Below are positions 1-11,559 of a stretch of DNA of 64,000 nucleotides, piece by piece. The first letter of the stretch is position 1. Each line of letters begins with the position of its first letter. The DNA comes from Brachionus rotundiformis (lineage: Eukaryota; Rotifera; Eurotatoria; Ploima; Brachionidae). The stretch is from NCBI GenBank assembly GCA_016802295.1, contig JAESIW010000157.1:1-64000 (forward strand), written 5' to 3'. The position numbers were made by a program, and so were the translations under genes. The notes under the pieces were generated by a model, which saw only the letters and a program-made list of their open reading frames with translations, did no database searches and had not been told where the DNA came from.

Positions 1-400
1 GAATCAAAAATGGTCAAATTTAGAATTTATATTTATAAAGAACAATATTTATATTAAACTAACCACTATCATATGGTATCAAAAAACAGCATTAATAATC
101 GATTTCAATTAATATTTGAACAAGACTAAAGAAGAGTGCTTTCTCTTTTGTCCACAAGGTTCTTTTTTAGCAGATAATAATTTACCAAAATTTTCCATTT
201 ATGAAAGCTAGTATTATCTACACAGATTGTGAATTATTTTTCAAAGCATAGCCAGGTTTTTTATTAATAATCCGATCTTTGCTTATATAACAAAACCATT
301 CTAAAAAATTCGAGTTCAACCATTACTTTGGTAAAAATATCAATTCTTTAATCTCTATCTCTTTTTCAAAGAATAATTTTAGTGCATAAAAAAGCCATTG
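1..400. repeat. Left long inverted-repeat arm
   Basis: This arm pairs with about 2180-2577 in reverse complement, with only scattered substitutions and small indels, for example around 120-145 and 290-300. Its inner end runs into the minus-strand transposase-like reading frame, so the arm contains former coding DNA and not just a short terminal repeat. Confidence 0.85.
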
Positions 401-424
401 AACAATTACAACTTTTACCTCTTT

Positions 425-854
425 TTTCAGTTGAATAAATATTTGTTGCTTCGGTCAAATAGGAAATCATGCTATCTGTTAAAAAATATTTAAAGTATTC
501 TATTGGTAAATCATTTTGAGTGGTGTATTATGAATAATCCGGTATTTCACCTAAAAATTTTGAATCAATCGGAGTAATATATTGAGAATCTAAGTCAGCG
601 TAGCTTATTTTTCTTTGTTTTTTAGGCTCTTTTTTTTTTATTTTCTTTTGCCTTTTTTTACCTATACAATCATTTTCAGGTTCAGTATCACTATTTGAAG
701 AGGCACTATTATAAGAATCGTCAGAACTGAATTCTGATTCTACAATATCTGATTGCTGCGATTCATCTTCCGATCGGTTTTCGATATCTGATCCATAGTC
801 TGGGAAATCAGTGATAATTGGTGCTTTTCGTTTTCTAAGAACATTTTTATACAT
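425..854 (-). pseudogene. piggyBac-type transposase N-terminal fragment
   Basis: The minus-strand frame 854-528 gives a 108-residue acidic, serine-rich peptide (ESEFSSDDSYNSASSNSD) followed by a lysine-rich patch, as in many piggyBac transposase N termini. Just past the stop at 528-530 the same frame continues with residues resembling the start of the DDE_Tnp_1_7 domain (PIEYFKYFLTDSMISYLTEA), then decays. No DDD catalytic core is present in the window copy. I read it as a truncated, dead transposase remnant. It could also be an exon of a non-autonomous element with no function. Confidence 0.6.
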
Positions 855-2096
855 TTCTGAGTAAAAAAAAAATTTTAATTAATTTAGAAATGAAATAAAA
901 ATTTAAAAAAAATCAATAAAAAACCAATGTTGCATTTTTAATACAACATTAAAAATTAAAAAAAAAGACTATTTTAAAAACCAAGTCTCTTATTTTTTTA
1001 AACTTATTATTCATCATACTTATAAGTGATTAAAAAATTTTTTTTGCTATTTACAAGTTTCAGTTAATTGACTAGCCTAAGAAAGAATTTGAAAAAATTT
1101 AATAATAAATTTTAACTTACTTTTGCTAGTTCAAAGTAGCTTAGCTTCAATAATTTTTATTATATGGAAAAAAAAAATTTAACATGGTTGTGCTGAGTTT
1201 AGGAAATAAAAAAAAAAAATTTTAGTTTTATAACTTTATTTGATGAATTTAGGGCTGTTTTTATCATGTGTTGCAATTTTTGTACATTGGTAGTTAAAGG
1301 GTTAATGGTGTTGCCATAATGAAAAAAAAATGTAAAAACTTAGATTCAAACAAAATATTAGATTTTATTTATAATATCGTATCTAATATTAGATAATTTT
1401 TTTTTCCTATGATTTGATTGGCAATTATTTAATATACACTTATTTGAATAAACTATTATTTAAACTAAATATTGTTTGATTTATCTACTGTTTGGAAAGA
1501 CTGCTATTTGGAAACTATTATTTGATAGTTTCAGAATGTAGGATAATTCCTGAAAAGGGTCAATCTGAGGGCTTCAAAGTGCAGTCATGGAAAAAATTCT
1601 ACATAAACTGATTATTCGATTATTAGAATGTTTTCTATTTTTGTTAATTTTATATTAACAAACTGGGAGAAGTGCGTGGTCAGGGGCGCAGTCCTGGTTT
1701 AAGGACTCGAATTGATTAGAATATAAGAGAGATCTTATTTTTTTAATTTTGTTTAAAAAAATTGCCCATACTTGATTTGTTGCAGTTTTTATTCCTTTTT
1801 CAATTATTAATTTTGATTTAAATTTTACTTAATGGATTCTTACGAGAAGTTTCCAATATCTCTAAGTCGATTTATTTAGATAACAAATTATCTCTGAAAA
1901 GTTGAATAATTGTTTTCAAAAAATATTGTCCATACCTCGGAAAACTACCTTAATCCGGATGGTTATACAGTGGGAGTTAACTACAAAGCCTGAAGACTTA
2001 GCAGATGATTTGATGATGATCGAAAAGATAAAATGAAATTTTTTTTCATTTGATTTGAAAAAAAACAATTTAATTATGAAATTTTATTTCATTAAA

Positions 2097-2138
2097 ATGG
2101 TTTGGCTTATTTGGCTTGGATGAAATAAGCCAAACCAT
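2097..2138. repeat. Perfect 16-bp-stem hairpin inside the piggyBac-like element
   Basis: ATGGTTTGGCTTATTT (2097-2112) and AAATAAGCCAAACCAT (2123-2138) are exact reverse complements around a 10-base loop. It lies just inside the right arm. Function unknown. Confidence 0.9.
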
Positions 2139-2179
2139 GATATTTCAATTTCAATTCCATTATAAAATAATGAGAAAAT

Positions 2180-2577
2180 TGTTTTTTATGCTTTAAAATT
2201 GTTCTTTGAAAAAGAGATAGAGATTAAAGAATTGATATTTTTACCAAAGTAATGGTTGAGCTCGAATTTTTTAGAATGGTTTTGTTATAGAAGCAAAAAT
2301 CGGATTATTAATAAAAAACCTGGCTATGCTTTGAAAAATAATTCACAATCTGTGTAGATAATACTAGCTTTCATAAATGGAAAATTTTGGTAAATTTTTA
2401 TCTGCTAAAAAAGAACCTTGTGGACAAAAGAGAAAGCAATCTTCTTTAATTTTGTTCAAATATTAATTGAAATCGATTATTAGTGCTGTTTTTTGATACC
2501 ATATGATAGTGGTTAGTTTAATATAAATATTGTTCTTTATAAATATAAATTCTAAATTTGACCATTTTTGATTCAAG
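2180..2577. repeat. Right long inverted-repeat arm
   Basis: Reverse complement of the left arm. The match begins in the segment around 2180-2215 and runs to the tip at about 2577, where GGG precedes TTTTAA. In the same reading as the left arm it carries transposase-derived residues broken by stops. Confidence 0.85.
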
Positions 2578-4239
2578 GGTTTTAAAATGAGTAACTCAAA
2601 AATTCATTTGAATAAGTTTTAAAGTAATTACTAATCTCAAAAAATATATGAGATAAAAAAGAATATTAAAAATTGAGAATTTATGATCACCTTAAATCAT
2701 TATTTAGTAAAATTTATTTTTTAATTTATTACTTCTTAAATTTATGCCATCATGATCTAATAATAATTTTCCAAAATATTAATCAATTTTTTTTATTTAT
2801 TTGTTTCTGGTATCAAATAAAATAATAACCTTAAATTTTTGGATTATTAGATTTGTATTGATATATTAATTTTGGTCACCATTCATAAAAGCATGAAACC
2901 AATCTTTATTTTACATCATATTATATTAGCAGTTTCTGGTTTCCAATATAATTGAAATGATTAAGCTGATTAGTTATTTTTGAATACTAATGGCAGAATT
3001 TAATGTTTACATAAAATTCTAATTTTATCAACTTATTACTAAAAAACTAGTTTTTCTTGAGTGTAACATTTTTCAAGCATTTTCTCGATATCGGGTCATT
3101 TGAAATTATCTAAAAGGCTAAAAATTTACTAAAGAATAGCCACAAGAATCATAATAGATTTTGAAAAATTAAATATGAAAGCTTTAGTGAAAATTTTAAA
3201 ATTTCAAGTTCAAAATGCTGGAGGTTTTGTTAATCATAGTTTTTAAAATTAGCTAGTAAATTTCTTCTTAAAAGTATATAATATATTAATATTTTCTGCT
3301 AAATATCAAATTTTAAATTAAACTTGTTAAAAATAAGAAAATTAAAATTAATTAAATCTAGATTTTTATATCGCTTTTAAATCAAAATCATATTACAACA
3401 TATTATGAAAGGAGAAGATATTATTTTTTGATAGTTTAAATTTAATTGCCATTTCGCCAACAATTCAGACCGAGAAAAGCCACCATACTTTGTCCATTTA
3501 CAAATCTAGATAGGGACAAATAAATAGAGCTTGGTTACAATGGGCTCGTTGAGCAAGTTTCACATAGAAGCTACTAAAAAATTTCATTTAATTTTAGACA
3601 AATATTTTCTTGGGGGTTTAAAACTAACTCTTTAATGATCAAGCTTTGTGGTAAAGATTTGCAAAAATTTTCGAAATTTTTTTCCCTTTGCGAATCGCCA
3701 AAGCATGGTATTTGAAAGTCAAATATTTAAATAATAAAAAGGGAAATCCAAGATTTACCATAAGAAAAAACAAAGATGTTCATTTGAGTTTTTGAGATAC
3801 ATACTTGATATCCGATTACATTTTGATATTTATTTTATACATTTCAGGATGATCCAACATATACTCATCAAGTTATATAAATAAAAAATAATTAAAATGC
3901 TAGTTAAAATAATTTATAAAATAATTAACTTTTTTGGAAAAAAATCAAAATTTAAGTAAAATATACTCTTGGGATATTTGAGGTTTGAATATTTTTAGAT
4001 GAACGCCAAAATGGTAGAAATAAAGCAAAATAATTACTAAAATTTAAGAATTGTTACTTGGCTATAGGTAAAGTATTAGGATGCTTCACGTAATCATTTT
4101 AGCAATTTAAAAAATATTAGAATTTAATTTGTAATGATATGACAATTTAAAAAAAATTAATCAATTTCTTAATTTAATTTTATTTTTAAAATATATTTTT
4201 TTTGAAAAATAAATTAGATATCTTTCTAAATTAATAACT
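2578..4239. other. AT-rich intergenic stretch
   Basis: No reading frame or splice-compatible exon series was recognised. The sequence is about as AT-rich as the introns. It may hold the promoter of the phosphatase gene that starts at 4240, but no motif stands out. Confidence 0.6.
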
Positions 4240-5311
4240 ATGTTCAATAACTACATTCATAATATTGGTTATTTTGGTTCTCCAAATGAGATGCTAAATC
4301 AAGCGTTAAGACTACAAACAGCTCAAGAATATTACAAAAAATTAATGCTTGGAAACAATTTTGGTAGTGAAAAAAGTCAAAAATCATTAGTTGAGGTTAA
4401 AGTAATTTTATTTTAAAAATTTTTTTAAGCTTTTTCAAAAATAAAAATAAAAAAGGAGAATCAAAAAATGCTGATTATTCGTCACGGAGAAAGAATGGAC
4501 ACCTATTATGGTCCATCTTGGATTCCGAATTCCTTCAACAGAAATGGCGAATATGTGCGTAAGGATTCTAATATGCCACAGAATTTAATTTACCGAGAAA
4601 ACCCATATGAATTCGAATTCGATCCTCCATTGACCGAAAATGGACTTAATCAGGCCAAAATTCATGGAGAAGAATTGGCCAAGACCGGAGTGAAAATAAA
4701 GCATGTCTATTCATCGCCCGCTTTGAGATCTATTCAAACAGCTGATAAAATTTTAGAAGGCATGGGTCTCAAAGACAAAATTAAAATTCGAATTGAAGTT
4801 GGTCTCTTTGAACTAATGAGTTGGCAATTGTATATACCATCTAGTTATCCGTGGATAGATAAATTAAATCTTAAAAATTTTGGCTACAATATAGATATGA
4901 ATTTTAAATCAATGGTAAATTTTGAAAGCCTGAAGAAAGATGAAAGTATATACGACTACTATAAACGTTCCCATTATGTTACTAAGAAAATTTCTGAATT
5001 ACATGAAGATGGTAATTAATTATTTGGAAAAAAAAATTCTATTTCAATTTTAATTAGGTAATATGATGTTGGTTGGTCATGCGCCGAGCTTGGAAGGCTG
5101 CTCTCGCTTGTTGACTGGAGAACCAATGCGATCCACTGAAGAATTTGCGGCAATTATTCGAAAGATACCTTTTTTGTCCATAGCTCAATGTGAAAAAAAT
5201 ACTCAAAATGGTACTTGGCGCTTGACACCGCTTTTAAGCTCGTATGAAAAGTTTCAGAAAGCACTTAACTCAGGAAATACAAGACGCCAGATTCAAAAGA
5301 GCCAAAAGTAG
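4240..5311 (+). CDS. TULA-like histidine phosphatase (phosphatase domain only)
   Basis: Three exons (4240-4395, 4456-5011, 5058-5311), phases matching, 321 residues. The product is a histidine (phosphoglycerate-mutase-type) phosphatase of the UBASH3/TULA kind. The RHGER motif (residues 61-65, catalytic His62), the segment SSPALRSIQTA and the second catalytic histidine in LVGHAPS (His245) are all present. TULA proteins normally carry UBA, 2H-phosphoesterase and SH3 domains before this one; here only about 50 unrelated residues precede it, with no signal peptide. The start ATG at 4240 is the first in frame, and no upstream exon was seen. A polyadenylation hexamer lies at 5326. A fuller paralogue is on the other strand at 44386-49480. 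The family is clear; substrate is unknown (TULA acts on phosphotyrosine proteins, a few relatives on ecdysteroid phosphates). Confidence 0.85.
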
Positions 5312-8300
5312 CTTAGCTCACAGTAAATAAAACACTATATACTGTAAAATATATTCTCATTAATATAGAATAGAAAATATTTAATTATTGATTTTTTTTG
5401 TTAATTAACAATGGTGTCCAGCTCAAGATACCGAGACAATCAGAAAAATCAATTATTTAGTATTCTTTCTCAATTGGCTTCAAATGTTTGAACTCGTTTT
5501 ATTTGCTGATCTTTATATTTATTTTTATTTTTTGAATAAATCTTTTTTTTTTTTGTTCCTTAATTATTTTTTGTATATTGCAATGTATTGCAAATTTATT
5601 AATAAATAAATGCATAAAAACCCATAGAAACAAAATTTTGGCGTCCAAAACTTAATCAATTATTTTAATCATTTATTTTTTAGGGTTTAATCGATTTTTT
5701 TTTCAAATTTACTTTAATTTTTGGTAATCCGACAAAAGTCTATTTTTTCTGATAATAAAAAAATCTATCAATTTTTATTATTTTTTAATTTATTTTTGTA
5801 TGTCGCCAAAACAAAAGCACTCGGCAAATTTTTTTAAGTTTTCTTTTAAAAAAATGTTGTCAAAGTCAAATTTTGATAATTTTTATTGAGTTCTCTCTCT
5901 TTTTATTTATTTATTTATTTATTTATTAAGATACTATTAAGATACTTGATGTATCTTAATAAAGTTTTTATTTTAATCGTACTTGAGTTGTATCTTTTGA
6001 ATACTTATACCTATAAGATCTAAAAATTAACAAAATAAAAGTCTTCATTTTAAACAATTTGTTTTTTTTTGTTTTTGTTTTTTGAACCCATTCATTCATA
6101 TTCTTGATACAGTTATGCAATATTCATTTTTTTAAATTTATATTTTTTTCTTAAAATTTTAAAAGAAATAGCAACATTTTATAGGTAAAATATTAATGCC
6201 TAAATTAAAATGTATTAGCTTTTAATTTTTCTGATCTAACTTAAAAATATATGCAAATAAGTAACATTTTTTGGTTAGGTGAGAGTCTAAACAATATCTT
6301 TTTGGATTTTATTCAGGGGATTAAAATTAAGCTGGTCATTTCTCTCCCTTGTTTAGGTCAATATTTGATTTAGAGAACACTGAAACAGTACATAAAAAAC
6401 TTTTTATAATAGTCGAGAGCTATTTTTAAGAACATTGTATAAAATTTACTCGTAGGTAATCTAAATAAATTATTTTTATTCAAATTTGACAAAGTCTATT
6501 CACTTAATTAACCCTTTTGTCAGGATTATTCACACGATTTGTGCCAAATAGGGCTTTTTGGTCAAATACGTGTTTTATTCGAAGGAATTTAATTTTTTTA
6601 ATAATTATTTTCAGAATTAAATGTCTCTTGCTTTCGCCAATTATAGTTTGTCCTATTTTCAAGGATTACAAAGCTCTATAGTATGAAAAAATTCACTAAG
6701 TCTTAGGTGAACCAATTCATTTTTTAATAGTGGGTTTTATTTATAGAAAATTTTAATTAAGAAAAAAAAACGAATCAGTAATTTCCGCTAAGATTTTAAA
6801 TTTATCCAAATTTATAAATTTGTAGTCAAAAATTATCCTAATCAAGAAAGCAAAATTTTAAATTTTAAATTTATGAAAATAAGGAACTGCATTTGTAATT
6901 ATCAACTAAGTTGGAAGTTTTTTTAGCAGAAAGGAATCACTCGAATCATAAATTATAGAGTTAATTAAAGAAGTCTTTTTATGGTAAAAAAAATAAAACT
7001 TTAACTAGACTTAAACTTACTATTTACAAATTTTTAGACCATTTTAGGTAATTAGTAAATTAATTTCTGTTTTTTCCTACACCAATTTTTCTTTTATTAA
7101 AAAGAAAATAATTCTATTTCACATATTTGTTTTTCTATATTTTATTGCTCGTATAAAAATATAAAAAAAACCTCGCTACTCATTCTTTTCCAATATTATT
7201 GCCAACTTTAACTGTTAAAAATAACTTTTGGCAACCAATTGCTAAATTGCTTTGGTAACAGCTCAAGTATTTTCACCATTTAGAGAGTTTTTTTTTGTAT
7301 CGAGGTTAAACAATATTTGTTCAAACATCTTAAGTATTTTACCTTTAAGCAACATACTTTGAATACTTTTTCTTTATTCATCAAAACTAGGAATCTACAT
7401 TTGGACAAAACCAACAGTTTTTATTTATTTTTCAGTTTGAAATTATGTAGCCAGGTAAGAGACGGAAATAGAATTTATTTGTTTCAAGTTAACAAAAATT
7501 GTGAAATTAAAAGTAAATTTAATGAAGAAAAATTCTTTTTAAAAATTAATAACAAAACCTGATCGATTTTAGACAAAAATTATCAAAAAACCATTTAGCA
7601 TTTTAATTCTAATAAGTATAAATGTGGGGTAAATATTTTTTAAATACCATGGCAAGCTAAATCTCTTCCCACTTACCAAAAAAATGGTTTATTTGAGAAA
7701 AAATCAATTGACCTTTTAAATACAAAAATCACATTTAGTACAAAATATGATTTTGCTTAATGATAAGATATGTTTACATTTGGCCATATCACGGTTGAAT
7801 TACTGCCAAAAGTCTAGATCCGGACATATGCAAAAGATTGATATCTACAAAACAATTTGTTATGATTTTAAACTATTCAAATTACGCTTATCTACACATA
7901 AGATCTGTAATTTATAAGTTTATTTTGTCCAAGCGTAAAATGTTTTATCAAGCCAAGTCTATTAGTAGATTCGATTAGATTAGAAAATTTGGTCATTTGG
8001 AAGTAGATTTCAGAGGCTTGATGAAGATTTAACCCTTTGTTGGACTAGTTGAAACATGATGACCAAGCTAATTACATGAATTAAATAAAATATTCTTTAT
8101 CAAAAATAAATCTTTATTAGACAATAATCTGAGATCTATACTACTTATTCGGAAATTTCGATTTAAAATCAAGTAAAAAAGGGCTTATGCTAAATAGCTT
8201 GTAATGAAAACTTATTTAAAGTATTATCAAGCTAATCGAAAAATAATAAAATCTAATCTTTTTTTCATCATAGCAAAATTTGTTATTTTAGAATTTAAAT

Positions 8301-11300
8301 TGAATACAAAAAACATAAAAAGAATTGAATCTTTTTATAAACAAAAGAAAAAAATTATTAACAAGAAGATTTAAAGTGGTTATTCAACGTCGAGCTTAGA
8401 ATTTATTTTTTAATTTAGTTATAAATTTACTTTTTTTTTAAGTTTAATTAAATCTTGGTCCAATTTGTATGGCTTTCATTAAATAAATAATTCGAACTAG
8501 TATTTTCAGTATTTTTTTAATAGGGTTTTTGTTTTAATGGAATTTCCATATACAAAAATGGGATATATTTGACAAAATAGCTTTTTTTTTGCTAATTAGA
8601 TTAATAAATTTTATTTTAAAAATATATATATCTTTATCCTTGTGTAAATTTAATATATTATCTGGTTATACGTAAAATTGGAAATATTTTGGACATTAAC
8701 AAATAATGGTCATTAATCTTGGAATTTTTTTGATAAGGTCAGCTAAGGTATTTTAACTTAAGCTTATTTAAAGTTAAATAAGGATTAGTGTTCTCTAATG
8801 AAAAGTGATCTCTGGTCATTATTAAAGTGACTCTTGTAATTGATTGATAGAAATTTTTTATCTCTTATATCATCAAATTTTCCTTTGGGATTCTGAGGAT
8901 TATTGTCAACACAAGTGCTTAATGGAACGAATTTAAACAAAGCTTTTTTAATTTTTTATTTTTTTGTTTACTTAAAGATAATATATTTGATTTTTTAAAA
9001 TATTTGTTCGAGTCTTAATTAAATTTTTTTTAAAGTGTCTTTATATATAATTTTGAATTAAAAAATACGACTTAAAAGTATATTCATATATTTAAAGTAT
9101 CAAGTTTTTTCGAGATAGGTGTCCTGAGATTGTAATTAATTTTATCTCATTTCATGGACTATAAATTTAATTTTAAATTTTAAATTGCGCAATTAGATTT
9201 GGTTGATCAGTTTTTTCTACACATCTAAGATGACACACACAGTTGGTTTTAATAAGAGATTTTTCTGCTATTTTTAATTAGTTTTTTATTTGAAAAAAAA
9301 ATTAATTAAAAGTCATTTTAATAAATATTTTAGTACAATTGTACTAGTTTTTTCGACACGGAATTTTTACAAAATTTGGCAAAAACCACGACTGACCCAT
9401 TTAGAAAGGAAAATAAACCGCAATTAAGGCATTTATTTTTAATTATAATTAACAGGAAAAAAAAGTTCAATTATATTTTAAAATAAATTAAGTGATATGG
9501 TTAATAGATCTCTACTGGTAGTTCTGAACATTTACTATAGACTTGGCTTAAACTTAATTTAAAATCTCATAAAAAATAAATTATTTATACAGAACACGTT
9601 TTAACTATTTAGGTTAAAATAACAACCAGATGTAAAATCGAATTCTGGTAAGACAATATCTACGTCGCCACTAGACATTATTATCCAAACATGACCTCGA
9701 TCGTTCTATTACTTTCCGAGTTTTAGAACAGATCGAGTGTGACCTTCGAGATTATTTATAAAATTCTATAAACTTGAATTGCTATGACATTTTAGAGTAT
9801 ATCTCTTTATTTTTTGTCCAAGGTAAAACAATTCAAATTAAACTTTTGACATAGATTTGACCGGCTAGGTTTACAAAGAAACGGCTTTTGTTGAGAAACA
9901 AAGAGCCATAGATAGATAGGACCAAAAATCGCTAGAGCTATTAGCCAAATATTCTTAATTGCTCACGAGGCTCATGACAATATTAATCAAGGACTAGATT
10001 AATATTAGAATTTAAAGTATTTATTGTATAATTTGTTTAAACTTGATTAAGAGCCATATAAATAGATCGTTGGGGTTCATATCCAAGTTAGATAACTAAA
10101 AATTTTTCTATATCATATTTAATTAAGTTTACTGATTAGAAATAAATTTTATTTGAATAATTTAAGTGTCAAGGAATTAGAACTTGATTTATCATTTACA
10201 TTTGGAGGATTGGTCACAACAATCAACCAAAATAAGCTCTTGGCATGTTTAACTTGTCCAGATCTATTGAATTTATTCTAGGTGGAAAGACAATTGGAAA
10301 GCTTGTCATTTATATACCAATGAATGTTCAATATGTGCTTAAAAATAGTTTAGATGGTTTAGACACAATAATTCAAATGAATAGTATTAATTAAATATTT
10401 AAAAAAATAGATATTAAAGTAATTGTTCAAATATAGTTTTATTCCCTCCTTATTGTTTGTCCAAGATATCCCATTGAATAGATTTTGTTCATGACGCCCA
10501 AGTCTTAGCCAAAAAACTCACGCACCGTCCATTATATTTCGAAACATTCTTTATCTTATTACCTTTAGTTTTTATTTATGCACTCAAAGCCTTATTATTC
10601 ATACACTGATAATAAATTGGTATTAGGTCGAAAATTTTGAACAGGGAAATATTTTCTTACGAAAGCCTTTGGAGTAATTAATTTGTTGCTATGCCATTAA
10701 CTGCTTGAAGATATCGACCCTACGGTCGATAATATTATTAAAATTAGTAAACAATCAACTTATTAAAAGGTTTAATATTAGGCTAAATAGTTAGATAGAC
10801 TATATTAGATAATCATTTAAATTTTTTATCTTAAAATAATATTCTTCTATCTAAAGTGAGTAGCAAAAATAGGAGTCTTAAAAGCTTAAAGCACTCATTA
10901 GGCCTAATTTTAACAAAGCTACTTAGGCATACATCTTATACCGGTGAGTGATGGTACAAAATTGGCCAAAAAGAACTTTCCAAATTTAAGATGCTAAAAG
11001 AAAAATATAAAAATTACAAAAAAATTGTTTATTTTCAAAAGCCTAAATTGTGAAAATATTTAATATTATAGTTTGATGTAGTTTTTACAAAAATTAGCTT
11101 ATTATTAACCATTATATGGCTTAGAAAGTTTTTTACCAATGTTATAGGTTTGTTAATTATTGACAGTTAAGATGACAATTTTAAAAATTTGTTGAGTAAA
11201 ATTAAGTAGGCAGAGAAGCAACCTTATTCAGATAAAGTAAATGTATTTATTTGTATTTAAAATAATGAAATTTAAAAAACAAAAGTTTTATATTTAAAGT

Positions 11301-11559
11301 CAAATAATTGTGTAATGCGATGAATAATCGAACAGTATAAATACTAAAGAAAAAGTTGATAAAAGCGCGTATAAAGCTCAGCCTATCTTTAAAATAAAAT
11401 AAAATTTTATTTTACAATTTATGTTGCTTAGTTTTAAAAATTACTAATTTACCTTAATCTTATCAGTTTGATAGTGATTGCTCAACTTTACATTTAAGTT
11501 TTAAATTAATTCGAAAAGCTTTGTTTTAGATAAAGAGAATAATTTAATTTTTTAAAAAA
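5312..11559. other. Gene-poor 6.2 kb intergenic region
   Basis: No convincing exon was found. The one reading frame here of note (7317-7562, 81 codons) has low-complexity Phe/Lys/Asn content and no family resemblance. Small features are an ATTT microsatellite (5902-5927) and scattered short inverted repeats. It may contain old decayed transposon DNA and the regulatory region of the Ig-domain gene starting at 11560. Confidence 0.5.
5902..5927. repeat. (TTTA)n microsatellite
   Basis: About six tandem TTTA units. They are followed directly by a short imperfect palindrome built on AAGATAC/GTATCTT at about 5928-5962. Confidence 0.9.

Larger units (their letters stand above)
1..2577 (-). mobile_element. 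piggyBac-like fold-back element, left tip clipped
   Basis: Two arms of about 390 bp are near-perfect reverse complements of each other (1 to about 400 and about 2180 to 2577). The right tip reads GATTCAAGGG and is followed two bases later by TTAA; GGG next to TTAA is typical of piggyBac ends. A minus-strand peptide inside the left part resembles the start of a piggyBac transposase. The matching left CCC tip would lie just outside the window. The middle of the element (about 900-2090) holds no long open frame. I infer a non-autonomous derivative made by internal deletion and rearrangement. The family call rests on protein resemblance plus the end motif, so it is moderate. Confidence 0.7.

Noticed and set aside
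7317..7562. 81-codon frame in the gene-poor region
   Set aside because: No ATG-based conserved peptide, biased Phe/Lys/Asn content as expected by chance in AT-rich DNA, no splice partners.
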